Below, piece after piece: positions 1 to 10,434 of a DNA stretch of 64,000 nucleotides (positions are counted from its first letter, which is position 1; every line of letters starts with the position of its first letter). Location of the stretch: contig JAHREC010000062.1 in NCBI GenBank assembly GCA_020081605.1, forward strand, positions 2,728,001 to 2,792,000, read 5' to 3'. The notes beneath the pieces were generated by a model. That model was given only the letters and a program-made list of their open reading frames with translations, did not search any database and was not told the DNA's origin. This DNA comes from Albifimbria verrucaria (taxonomy: Eukaryota; Ascomycota; Sordariomycetes; Hypocreales; Stachybotryaceae). The position numbers and the translations under genes were made by a program.

Positions 1-1101
1 TGGTATAAGCGGTATCGGCCAGCGCAAGATCTGGAACGAAATCGTAGAATCCGCCATAATGAGTATATCGTATAGGGCCGACGCTTTCTAGGAGCTTCTC
101 AGTTGCTTCAGGCGTGACTGGTGTACCAGATACGAAGGTGAAGCCATGTGTGATCTATTTTGTTAGGAATGCATGACTGTTAAGATGGAGGGAACTAACA
201 ATATTTTGGGTCAGCTTTGCAATTCCCTTTGAGTCTGGCGAGCTCATAACTTCGTCGTACGAAACATCAGGAGGGTTGGACGCAATCGAGGCGTCCCATA
301 GGATCTTCGCATCACTACATAGGTGTTAGTCCTCGTCACGCCTGAGCACTGCCGTGCAACGTACTGTGCATCTCCAGTTTGCTGAAGAGAACTTGGGTTA
401 ATTGCAGCAGTTAACCAGGACCAGGGATGACGGCTCTTGTGAGAATCCGACCCTGCTTATGTTTTAGCCTTGACATTAAGCATGTTGCCTTGGGAGGAGA
501 CATACAGAGCACTTCGACGCCTTCAGCATCTTGTGTAACCTGAGTTGGCGCAACATCTGATGACATCTGCAATTGAATGTTAGCTGGCTACATAGTCAAC
601 TTTGGATTTAAGTAGCCTTACCTGGAACACGTCTACATTTCGTTGCATCGTGTCTTGATTGACGCATTCTTTGCACCGACAGTTGTCTCTTTTACATGTT
701 TAGATGATATTCATCCTGGGGTGGCAGGGTGACATGGGGACATACCGTAGCCAGGTGCTTGATCTGCGAGATTTCTGTAAGTTACATGTCGCAAAAGCCG
801 GGCCGATCTATGCGACTTACAGTTCATGGCGATGCACATCCTGAGACGTGAGCACTAGACTTCCGCCGGCGCCTTTCTCGACTTTCAAGGAATGCAGGTC
901 TCTAGTGAGCGTGGCTAGAGACCGTTGCCAATTTCGGCTGATGGCAGGACGACTGGCAGGCGACGAGCTGTATAGGGACACTGTTAGTCGAGCTCTACGT
1001 AGGACGCATATGTTCGGCTTCCTGACCCAATCAGCCGAGGGACCGATCTCCAGTGAGGTGTCAACCGCATATCGACGGCAGATAACAGGTTCTGACAGCA
1101 C
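1..1101 (-). CDS. Trimethyllysine dioxygenase, 5' part (cut by window edge)
   Basis: First enzyme of carnitine biosynthesis (Fe(II)/2-oxoglutarate hydroxylation of N6-trimethyllysine), usually mitochondrial. Seven exons can be joined in frame: 1101-821, 763-746, 688-622, 566-506, 452-365, 314-200 and 154-1. The joined protein shows the N-terminal domain signature WLRDNCRCKEC, then EVLWSDSHKS, DAKILWDASI, THYGGFYDF and ALADTAYT, in the order expected for TMLH. The iron-binding HxD lies just beyond the edge, so the catalytic core is not visible. All introns have GT...AG ends. Exon 2 is only 18 nt but is needed to restore the WLRDNC motif. The start at 1101 gives a long Arg-rich leader compatible with mitochondrial import; it is the only Met in that exon. 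No frame breaks. The related gamma-butyrobetaine dioxygenase is the alternative, but THYGGFYDF fits TMLH better. Confidence 0.88.
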
Positions 1102-1685
1102 CCGCAGCTAGGAAACTCCAGGACACGATTGTACTGAGAATATGAAATATTGAAGGCGGAAATATAGTAAGCTAGACAAGACGTGACCTCGGCAATAGTT
1201 GCTCGTGAGCTCATTAGTTGGCTTGCTATACCGGAGGCATTCAAGAGCGGAGCACGTGAGCTTGGCCCATAGCATAGGGTAGCAGCTGTTAGCCCGGAGC
1301 AACCAGGTAGGCAGCACCGTACAGACGGTACGGTATGGCACGGTACAGCGGCAACGGCATGTGCTTAGCCCACTATACGTATCTCATCGGCCACTAAATT
1401 CCTCCCACCCGTTGTCCTCCCACAATGCTCATTGACTATTTTGCTTCGATAACGGCCATGCAGCAAGCCCGTGCCCTAGCCCATACTCGTCTTGCGGCAT
1501 CGCCATCGCCATCGTCATAGTCATTCGCTTCACCACTGATGTTACTGAGCTAACTCTCCCCGGCATCCGCTGAGCGATTGCCGTCGCGTCCATACCCTCG
1601 CTGGTCATGGAATGCTATCGGACCACCACCCCATCCACCATCTGACAGCGCAGGCACCGGCGACCGAATTCGCTGAGCCTGCAGT
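1102..1685. promoter_or_regulatory. Divergent intergenic region between TMLH and UBP16-like genes
   Basis: 584 bases between two genes transcribed away from each other, so it should hold both promoters. Contains a short ACGGTA/CGGTAC-rich patch near 1316-1350. No convincing open frame or RNA gene seen; small open frames on both strands here are not supported. Confidence 0.5.
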
Positions 1686-3844
1686 ATGACGCCGCAAAAC
1701 GACGACGACTTCGAGAGATTCTACGACGCTCGAGTCCAAGCTTACCGACAGGCCCACGCTTCTCCCCAGGCCTGGGATCGCTACACCCAGCCGAGCGTCG
1801 TCCTGTCTGTTGTCCTCCTCCTCGTCACCATCCTCTACCAGCGATACGGCGCAAGCATAACTCCCGAAGGTCTCACGTCGTTTATCGCTAGCTCTTTATG
1901 GGACGCGCTCGTATACATCATGCCCCAACCCCTACTCGAAGCGCTGGATCGCCGCTCGAACCCATCATTAGTTCCTAACCCCGGATCCACGACGCATCTC
2001 GACACACACGCCGCCAAAAGCGAGGCTATGCGCAGAGTGCTAGGGTTGGACCGCTCTGGCGGTATGATGGCCACTGTCTTCCAGGCCAGGAACCGTGCGC
2101 TTTCGATGACCGGGAACGCCCTAGGCTTGAAGCACGAACTCGATCGCCCACCGGGCTTAGGAAATAGAGACAATTCATGTTACCAGAACAGCATATTGCA
2201 GAGCCTTGCTTCTCTACAACCACTGCCTGAGTACCTCTCCAAGTGTTTACGTAGCGTTGAGAATGGCGACAAGAATAAAGAGGTGGCGCAAACACTACGA
2301 ACCCTTGTCTCAGACCTCAACAATGCATCAAACAACGGCCGGACCTTATGGACACCTAGTGTGCTGAAGTCCATGAGCACATGGACTCAGCAGGATGCGC
2401 AAGAGTACTTTTCCAAGGTCTTGGACGATATCGATAAAGGTGTGGCCAAGAGTCTGCAATTACAACGTCCGCAGACCGGATTAGAAGGCGACTCGGCAAA
2501 AGATGAAACAATAGCAAGCCAGCATAGCGACGACAGTGGCTATCAAAGCATATTGTCAAACTCGAAACCGTCAGACTCAAAGTTGGTGCGAAACCCCTCG
2601 AAGGATTGCTCGCACAAAGAGTAGCGTGTGTGCAATGCGGCTATTCGGATGGACTGTCCATGACGCCTTTCAACTGTCTTACCCTGAGTCTTGGCTTGGA
2701 CCGAGGATATTACGATTTACACGACCGAATGAATGCCTACAGCAAGCTAGAAATGATAGAGGGTGTAGAATGCCCCGTTGCACGCTTCTCAAGGCAAAAC
2801 GACTATTGACTAGGCTTGTGGAGAAGCTGCAAGAAGGGCAGGCATCTGAAGAGCAGCTGGCTGAACCATCAAGACGATTGGAAGCTGTAGAGACGGCATT
2901 GGAGGATGACGACTTTACCGACGAGACTCTTAAGGAGAAGTGCAAGATTTCATCACAAGCCAAGGTCACCACAACCAAGACGAAACAGATTGTTATTGCT
3001 AGGCCCCTCAAAGCCTTGCGATACATATGAACAGATCCGTCTTTGATCCGAACACGTTTGATATGATGAAAAACTCAGCGCCTGTGAGGTTTCCATTGAC
3101 TTTAGATCTTGGCCCATGGTGTTTGGGTAGTGCTGGTGGTCCAGACCAATTAACGGATGAGAGCTTGGAACAATGGCAAGTAGACCCAAATGCGTCCATG
3201 ATTGCTGGAGATGCATCGTCATCTAGGCTGGTTGGGCCGATCTACGAATTAAAAGCGGCTGTAACACACTCTGGCCGACATGAGAATGGCCATTACATAT
3301 GCTACCGCAAATATCCTCGCCACGAATCACCTAAAAAGAGCCGCTAAATGATGACATGAGCGGAGAGACAGATTCTGACCCTGACTCAGCTACAGATGGG
3401 GCCCAAGACGATGAATCGTTAGGGATGAAAAACTTACGGAAGACTGGCACGTCGAAGGATCATGTGCCGATGGAGTGGTGGAGGCTCAGCGACCACAATG
3501 TCAGCAAGGTTGACGAGAGCACGGTACTCAGCTTATCGCCTGGCGTTTTTATGCTTTTCTACGATTGTGTCGATCCAAGCATGGTATTGCAACCGATACA
3601 CAGTGATGAACAGAAGGAGGTTGAGGCAGCAGCGGCTCACAACCAGGAAGAGACGGATCTTGATTTGAAGGGAAACAACGGTTCAAAGGAAGACGATGAA
3701 GGCTCCAAGCCGTCCCTAGTGGCAGCGGATGAGGGAGAACTAGCTAAGGACACTTCTGCCACTGCAGGAGACGATACCACCATGGCTAAGTCGGGAGAAA
3801 CGGAAAACATCCGGGACGCTGAGACGCAGTCAAATAAGCATTGA
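1686..3844 (+). CDS. UBP16: Ubiquitin carboxyl-terminal hydrolase, membrane anchored (UBP16-like), frame broken four times
   Basis: Cysteine protease of the USP/UCH family that removes ubiquitin. The N-terminus carries one hydrophobic segment (about residues 36-50), as in yeast Ubp16 of the mitochondrial outer membrane. The Cys box GLGNRDNSCYQNS has its catalytic Cys at about residue 165. The His box HENGHYICYR (His codon at 3291) and WWRLSDHNVSKV follow. The C-terminus is acidic and low in complexity. The frame shifts at 2594-2597, 2773-2776, 3004-3007 (each CCCC) and 3333-3337 (AAAAA). Adding one base at each run rejoins family-like sequence (EGLLAQRV..., RCTLLKAK..., IHMNRSVFD..., NDDMSGETD). 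I therefore annotate one gene rather than several pieces. No intron is needed. It is divergent from the carnitine gene. The family call is firm; the UBP16 assignment rests on the anchor and layout. Confidence 0.85.
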
Positions 3845-4234
3845 TAGATGATGCTGCCAAGAATGCAGATCTGGATATAATATTAATAATGCTTACGGCC
3901 TCAACTGGAACCTGTGGGATGTTTAATGACTTTTGTTCTGGTGTGAAGGCAGCAACACGAAGCTGAAATGAGGAACCCCTTTTGCGTACTAGCATGGTAA
4001 GAGAATGAAAAGCGAATGACAAACTGGTATTGTTATGATTGTTGAATTATAAAGAGTGTTCTAATGTAACATCACGTTAGATGATAACGGCAACCATAAC
4101 TTCCATCAAAAGTCCAATGAGTGTCGTTTTGCCAGGTGAAGCTTTGGTTGGCGCTGCTGCTTCCTCAATTCCTCTTCCAATCGCTTTATAGTCCATATAC
4201 TCGCAACGAGAACTGACGTTGGCCTTGGCAATAG
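3845..4234. other. Intergenic stretch, 3' of the UBP gene
   Basis: Low-complexity AT-rich DNA near 3880-4080 suits a 3' UTR. A first exon of the following plus-strand gene may lie between 4081 and 4234 (ATG at 4081, possible donor at 4138), but I cannot confirm it. An overlapping minus-strand open frame (4106-4456) is judged a shadow because the plus strand shows RNY codon bias and an intron. Confidence 0.35.
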
Positions 4235-4952
4235 TGCCGTTATCCTTCCAACCAGAACCAAATTTTTAGCGTATTCCTTTTCGAGAACTATATCCAGGTA
4301 TTCGATCCAGTTGGTAGCGATGGATTCATCCCTGGTGTAGCAGATTTTGATGTAACTTTGGAACGTGTTTTCCGGAAAACCTTTGGACTCGGTGTGGGCT
4401 ACGAATGTAAGTACTCCAAATATCAGTCGAGAGCATATGTACGAATAAGTGATCACTAGAGTCCGAGGGCTCGGCTACAACGAGGACGATCATCGTGACC
4501 AGTGAACCATTGGATGATTACAAATCTCGCTGGGTCTATTTCCCCAAGCTCATATTGAATTGCGGAACGGTTTCCAAGAGGAACTATGAATCAGCTGGCG
4601 GCATTGGAGACATAGTGACTACATCCTGCGAGTGCGATGTTGAGAGGGCCAAGGGCCAGTGCAACCTTTCGCCCTACTGCATCGATGGAGAGGCGCATAT
4701 GTTCTGGGCACTCCGTAAGCCGTTTCTCCAACTTCCACACTGCTGCGAGACTAAAAATTTATAGGTTACGTGAATGACGACACGACTCCTGCTTCGATGG
4801 AGGATCGGCACCCAAGCTACAAGGACCTCTGCAACTACCCCAACTCAGATGGCGATGGCGAGGACGAGTGCCTGAGGGACCTCCCCGACCTGGACGAGGA
4901 GGAATTGGTTTTTACAGCGAGACTGAGATCATGTATCGGCTCATCGTCATAG
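4235..4952 (+). CDS. Unrecognised cysteine-containing protein, structure incomplete
   Basis: Two introns with fungal signals lie in the plus strand: 4406-4459 (GTAAGT...CACTAG) and 4715-4764 (GTAAGC...TTATAG). The first block (4235-4405) has strong RNY codons and includes VGSDGFIPGVADFD and VFRKTFGLGVGYE. The second (4460-4714) includes DDYKSRWVYFPKL and TSCECDVERAKGQC. The third (4765-4952) ends in the acidic CLRDLPDLDEEE and a stop at 4950-4952. There are about nine cysteines, clustered in the second half, which would suit an extracellular or disulfide-bonded domain. The junction of blocks one and two gives a stop as written. Using the AG at 4460-4461, or allowing missing bases near 4498-4500 as elsewhere in this window, would restore a frame. 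The true start was not found. No family recognised. Confidence 0.4.
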
Positions 4953-6133
4953 AGGGATTTCAACTGGATGGGCTCTGCCCTAGGACGTTTGAACTTCCGG
5001 AGTAGTGGAGCATGGACTTTGGCCTACTTTTGAAAGTCCGGTCGGGAAGATACGAAGGAAGCGAGTTTTATATTAGAAAGGAACCTACTGAGCCAATGAA
5101 CGATACTGTTTATATTAAGAGCCTTGTGGGGAAATTATAATGCTGTCAAGGGCGCAGTTTAAAATGTGATCGGCACGGTTCTTTTCATGGGTATATCTGC
5201 ATAGTCGTCTTTATTGGCAAATCTAGCAAAGTCCTGCTGAGTAAACATGCGATTCCATGTGCTAAAGGCAAATCTCTCTCGTCACGTGAGGACAGGGGAC
5301 CCCAGAGTAAGCGGGTTTGATGAAAAGTGCATGACAGCGAGCTGGGCCCTCATTTACAACGATACGGACGTAGCGCGAAGCAAAGCAGGAGACCGCGGAA
5401 AGGGCGCGCGCACGTATGCATTGACGGCGCAGTTTCGGCGGCCAAATGACTTTCTCGTGTTCATCCGATGGCTCCTGTCGCGGATGTTGCTGACGCGCGC
5501 ATATGGGATGGTGAGCAAGGCGCTACGGCCGCGGAGTTATTCGTGCGTGTTTCACGTCTCGGAAAACACGGGCGGCAAGACGGAAACCAGATGGAACGTT
5601 TGTCTCAGACACGGTGGATTTATATACTGAATGAGGCCAATTGAGCCTCACAAGGCCCACGGCCCTGCAACACGTTGATTTCCTCGTCTGGCCGCGGGCT
5701 CCATTGGGCCATATACGTCGTGGGTATGGCTAAAAGGCCGGTCGGGATGAAACGGCAACGCCAAGGCTAAGGGTATACGAAAGGGCCAGTGAAGAGGCAC
5801 GTTGCACTAGGCCGGGCCCCAATGCGCAGAACAGACGACAGGGGCTAGTCGGCTGGTACAGAGACTTGGCTCATACAAGCTTTCCGTCAGCCCCAAATCG
5901 ACGTGCTGGGAGGCGGCGGGTTGGCAACGTCCACGGTGCTGCGCAGGGGACCCTTGCAGGCCTGGACCGCCTCTCGGGGCAGACGAGTGGAGCAAAACCC
6001 AATCACTTTTTGCTCGGGGACAGGGATCCTGGCAAAATCAAGCCGTTTTGGAAAGGCCCATCCATACTACCAACAGGAGGGGACGGATGGAGCGCGAGAC
6101 CAAACAGAGCGTGCAAGAGGAGGACAAAAAGGG

Positions 6134-6155
6134 GCGACGGCGACGGCGACGGCGG
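6134..6155. repeat. GGCGAC hexamer repeat
   Basis: Imperfect GGCGAC/GGCGGC tandem, about 3.5 copies, in non-coding DNA. Confidence 0.7.
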
Positions 6156-6246
6156 CGTTGGTGGTGCTGCATCTGTGCACATGTTGGACATGGCTTGCAG
6201 CACAAGATACATATCTACTTACATACACACCTACATACATGCGCAT

Positions 6247-6286
6247 ATGCGACGTGATGCGACATGATGCGACGTAATGCGATGTG
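6247..6286. repeat. Four tandem decamers ATGCGACRTR
   Basis: Copies at 6247, 6257, 6267 and 6277 read ATGCGACGTG, ATGCGACATG, ATGCGACGTA and ATGCGATGTG. The exact 10-base register and small drift suggest a minisatellite or repeated protein-binding site. Confidence 0.85.
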
Positions 6287-6964
6287 TACCTGATGAAGAA
6301 TATGACAAACCTGCCATAACGAGGAAAAGCGGAAGACCAAGGCCCTCCCCGACAGGCTGGGAACGGCACCTGGGCCGATGGGTCAAGCGGCACAGAGAGG
6401 GAAGAGTCAGCTTGTCGTGGGCGATGCGATTGGCATCCATCGGCGTTGGTTCCTTCAGACATGGACTTACGCAAGCATGAGGCGCACGAAGTGTACGTAG
6501 CCCCGGGAGGGTTGGCGATTTGTCGGTTGGCGTTGCAGTGAGACTGCACAGTCAGCGAGGAATTGGCGATCTTGATGAAGGGGTCGCGCCCAGGGCATGA
6601 GCTTATTTAGATACGAGGACGGCGAGGTACTCAAGAGGGCACGGACAGGGGATCCCTGGGTGCTTCCGGTCCTCATTCAGGGCGCAGGGGAGAAAGGCCA
6701 TTTGCATCGCAACCCGACCAATCAGGGCGCCGTGATTTTTGCCTGGCTGTGTGTCTGCTCCGGAGATAGTCTAGATCTGAGGCGGCAGCTACCGGTACCT
6801 TAGTTGGCCCATGTTGCAGGAGGAGAGAGAAAGGGGTGCGCGCGGGTGGTGTTGGTTGGAGAAAGCGCCGTGATGCCGAGGATGGATGACAGGCCGAATG
6901 AATCACGCTTCATGTATGTGTAACCCTAACAGTAAAGGCAAAGCAAGGACAGGTAGACTTTTGC

Positions 6965-6985
6965 ATACCTCATACCTCATACCTC
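6965..6985. repeat. Three tandem heptamers ATACCTC
   Basis: Three perfect copies followed by ATAT. Similar ACCT words recur through the region. Confidence 0.85.
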
Positions 6986-7271
6986 ATATAGTAGTACCTT
7001 TGGTGCGCTTGACCTAAAGTGTCGTTGACAAAAGGGGAAAAAGCAGAACTAACGAGGCACAGTGATGTAAGTAGGAGACTAAGTTGGCGGCTGAGGAACT
7101 TGAACCTGAGGTAAAAAAAAAGAAATCCAAAAAAAAAAATCGAACAAAGGTAATGAATGACCAATGCAGTAGTCTACATGTCATAGGTAGGTTCAGGTAG
7201 GTAGCTAGCCGTCGGTATGGCAGGTACTAGCTTTGGCGGTAGTTCGGGCGGAGGTGCAGCATTATACGGTA

Positions 7272-7296
7272 GGTACATGCTATGGTAGCATGTACC
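7272..7296. repeat. Perfect inverted repeat, 11-bp arms, 3-nt loop
   Basis: Arm GGTACATGCTA, loop TGG, arm TAGCATGTACC. It lies in the non-coding region about 1.3 kb upstream of the transporter start. It could be a cruciform-forming site or a dimeric factor site; no function is shown. Confidence 0.85.
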
Positions 7297-7830
7297 GTCT
7301 CGTTAGCCTCGCCAACTAGCCCAGCGATCGTCTCTAGCTGGGACCTGAACCTGGCCTTACCGGTTGCCATTACACTTTGATCCCTCTAGTCGTTACCCAC
7401 TCTCGCATTTCTATTCCTTCCATCTTTCCCACCTTGGCTGGCAATGGGCCTGGCTGAAAGTGTACGACACATAGTAGAGGTACATAGCAGAGCTACAGCA
7501 CAGAGTACAGCACCAAGGTACTCTGTACCGACCGTAGCTACTAGTCAGGCCAAGACCAAGAGGTACCCTCTTTTCCCGATCGACCCATGCCGGAGGGAAC
7601 CAAAGCATAAACCCACCCACCTCGCTCACCTACAGCACGTTCCGTACATACATAGTAAGGGGGATGCCCTGGCTCCCGGCATGATCGTGAAGACACGCTC
7701 ATCTCTTTGACCTCGATTTTTTTCCTCGTCTGATTTAGTAATTCCTTATTTTTTCCTCAACCCCTCGCTTGCAACTGGCAGGGGCTACGGTCAGGCGTCA
7801 CAGGTCACCTCTTTGTCCTCGAGCAATAAT

Positions 7831-7869
7831 CCAGTCCAGCCAGTCCAGCCCAGTCCAGTCCAGTCCAGG
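7831..7869. repeat. CCAGT tandem repeat
   Basis: Imperfect direct repeats of CCAGT/CCAGC, about seven units, in the presumed promoter of the transporter gene. Confidence 0.75.
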
Positions 7870-7950
7870 TCAAATCGAGTCGGTTAGTCGTGCCTTCTGC
7901 TTTTGCTGCGCCCAATTCTCATTTCCTTCCCCATCGCAATTTACAAGCAA

Positions 7951-8050
7951 CCCTCCTCCTCTCTTTTGATCTCTCTCTCTCTTCCTCTCTTCTTTTCCCT
8001 TCTTATCTTCTCCGTGCTTCCACGTTCCCCCTCCCCCTGCTCCCCTGCTG
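7951..8050 (+). promoter_or_regulatory. Pyrimidine-rich tract in transporter leader
   Basis: Nearly pure C/T with runs of CTCTCT. Such tracts commonly sit next to transcription starts of strongly expressed filamentous-fungal genes. The distance to the ATG at 8616 (over 500 bases) implies a long 5' leader. Confidence 0.5.
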
Positions 8051-8181
8051 CACGCGCAGCCGAACGCTCTACCCATTCGCTGCCCTGTCGCGCCGCCCCT
8101 CAAGGTTGTTGCAAAGTGCTGTAGTTGGTGCGCCGCTGATCGGGCCTGCGCTGTTGAAGTCTGTTGCTGGCTGGCGGGAGG

Positions 8182-8204
8182 CTGTACTCTGTACTCTGTA
8201 CTCT
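8182..8204. repeat. Three tandem copies of TGTACTC
   Basis: Perfect 7-base direct repeat in the leader of the downstream transporter gene. Confidence 0.8.
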
Positions 8205-8615
8205 ACCTACTGCAATTATCCTTTTGTCCATCCAACCCTCTCTTTCTTCCTTCTCCCCTTCCTCTTCCCCTCCTTACCAAACCATCGGTCTCGCTCCCAC
8301 GCGCAATGGCATCGGCGTTTTCTCACATTTGATCAAAGGGGACAACGAAGAAATTAAAGTTAGAGGAAGCGACCTCTTCTTTTTCAACTTGCATCAGCAG
8401 CGCACGACCGATTGATTCGAGCCAAGGATCATTTCTCCAAGGGGACGTCTTGCCAAGCTTTCGCCCGCTGTACCTACCTTACCTACCTGACCTGCGCCTC
8501 TTGTCTTTGCGATTCAAGCACGCGATTTCAGCCGACGTCCAAAAGTCTCAGTCTTCAATCCCCGAGAGCGAAAATTCATCTCTCCCTCGTCGCCTTCTTC
8601 CAGACATCTGCCGCA

Positions 8616-10107
8616 ATGTCGTCCTCTTCCACCCAGAGCTCCGAGCTCCCTGTCACCGACAAGCCGGAACCCAAATCCAAGGGCCTGCATCCCGCACTGT
8701 ACATCCTGTACGTTCCCAAATGCCACCCCAAAATCCGCCAAGCCAGGATCGCCTTGGGATTTTTGACTGACCGCGCGCTTCGCCTACAGCAACTGGATTC
8801 TCTTCTCCAACCTCACCATTCTTTTCAACAAGTGGTTGATTGATACCGCTGGCTTCAGTAAGCTTTCCCTGTCCCCGGAATTCGGTAACTTTGCGTCGCC
8901 CTCCGCGACCCCGGATTGAGACATTGATCAACTGGGAGACTCAAAACGCTAACTCGAATCCCTTTTAGGATATCGTATGTGCTACCGGAATGGAAATCCA
9001 CTGTCCCACGTGGTTTTAGAGTCGCGGTTACTGACATGAGCTCCAGCTATTATTCTGACGACATGGCACCTCCTCTTCGCGACCATTGCCACCCAGGTCC
9101 TCGCCCGAACCACGAGCCTCCTCGATAGCCGTCGCACCTTGACAATGAGCGGCCGAATGTACCTGCGCACCGTCCTGCCCATTGGCATCTTTTACTCTGG
9201 CTCGCTCGTCTGCTCCAATGTTGTCTACTTGTACCTCTCTGTCGCCTTCATTCAGATGCTTAAGGCCGCCTCGCCTGTCTTCGTTCTTGTCATCTCTTGG
9301 GCTTTCCGCGTCGCAGATCCCAGCATGAGCAAGTTCCTCAACATTCTAGTCATCGTTTTTGGCGTGGGCTTGTCTAGCTTTGGCGAGATTGACTTCTCCC
9401 TTGTCGGTTTCCTTTACCAGCTTGCCGGTACCATCTTTGAGGCTCTCCGTCTCGTCATGATTCAGGTTATGCTTAGCGGCGAGGGCCTGAAGATGGATCC
9501 TTTGGTCGGCCTTTACTACTATGCTCCTATCTGCACCGCTCTGAACATCGTTGTCGCCTTGTTCACCGAAATTCCCAAATTCAAGATGGAGGATTTGGCG
9601 CAGGCCGGTTACGGAATGCTTCTGCTTAACGCCATTGTTGCGTTCATGCTTAACATCGCCAGCGTATTCCTGGTAAGTTGGGCTCAAATCCGCTTTTCTG
9701 AGCTTGTTTTTACTGACAACCAATAGATTGGAAAGACCTCTGGTCTGGTGATGACTTTGACTGGCGTCCTGAAGAACATTCTCCTGGTTGTCATCTCCGT
9801 TATGATTTGGAACACCCATATCTCATGGCTACAGACCCTCGGTTACGCCGTCGCGCTCGGTGGTCTCATTTACTACTCTGTCGGATACGACCAACTGGCT
9901 CAGGGCTGGAAAATTGCCTCGACCTCGCTCGTTACGATGTGGACTTCTCCCTCGCCCCACGGTGGCATCTCTGTCGGCATGCGCAGGGTTATCATTGTCG
10001 TCATGGGTGTCCTCACCTTCATCCTGCTCATCGCCGGTCTGGGTTATGGCACCGGCGTGGCCGACAAGGGCGTGACGATGGTCCAGTCATGGCTCAGCAC
10101 TGAATGA
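8616..10107 (+). CDS. Drug/metabolite-type transporter of the TPT (sugar-phosphate/nucleotide-sugar) family
   Basis: Multi-pass membrane carrier of the triose-phosphate translocator branch (older name DUF250), expected in Golgi or another endomembrane. Substrate cannot be read from sequence. Exons: 8616-8707, 8790-8857, 8969-8974, 9047-9672 and 9727-10107, giving about 390 residues, the normal length. Joined exons read NWILFSNLTILFNKWL, then RYP (from the 6-nt third exon), then IILTTWHLLFATIATQ, which is the family's N-terminal signature. Later helices include VAFIQMLKAASPVFV and ISWLQTLGYAVALGG. Introns have GT...AG ends. No frame break. It has a very long leader with CT tract and repeats. 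The C-terminus adds one more hydrophobic helix (about residues 355-375). Confidence 0.9.
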
Positions 10108-10434
10108 ACAATGCGTTTAGCCTTACTTTTTATCATGGAGGCGGAGTTCTGGGAACTGTCTTGATATACATAATCACTATGTGTTTGGGAGTTGGTAGAA
10201 CGATTCAGCATAAACAACATCTTGTTTTTTTCTGCTTCGTTTGGACGCTTTTTTGTCACACGTCGTTATGACCACACATGCGGAACAAATAATATGGATT
10301 CGCACGATTGATACTCTTTACTTTAGATGAATCCTGTACAATTACATAAGTCAATGGAAAAGCCTATTGGGTATCTCACAGGGATGATAGTTCTCCAAGT
10401 GCTAAAACAAGAAAACGCCGAGCTCAAGGCCCGA
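10108..10434. other. Convergent 3' intergenic region
   Basis: 327 bases between the ends of the transporter and SHG1-domain genes. AT-rich, suitable for two 3' UTRs; nothing else seen. Confidence 0.5.

Larger units (their letters stand above)
4953..8615. other. Long non-coding region upstream of the transporter gene
   Basis: About 3.7 kb without a convincing gene. Open frames at 5247-5630 and overlapping ones on both strands at 5866-6549 lack family features, introns or one-frame codon bias. The stretch holds short tandem repeats, a perfect hairpin (7272-7296) and a CT-rich tract (7951-8050), typical of a long fungal promoter and leader for the gene starting at 8616. TACCT/AGGTA words are frequent (for example 7186-7204 and 8470-8490). 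Confidence 0.5.

Noticed and set aside
4106..4456. 116-codon minus-strand frame
   Set aside because: Looks plausible as protein, but the plus strand has RNY codons and an intron with good GTAAGT and TAG ends in the same place. Kept only as a weak alternative.
5247..5630. 127-codon plus-strand frame in the long upstream region
   Set aside because: No family, intron or conservation evidence, and codon usage unlike neighbouring genes.
5866..6549. Overlapping frames of 124-160 codons on both strands
   Set aside because: Several frames open at once in GC-rich repeat DNA, which is a composition effect.
9346..9819. 157-codon minus-strand frame opposite the transporter
   Set aside because: Runs across a confirmed intron of the plus-strand gene and lacks family features.
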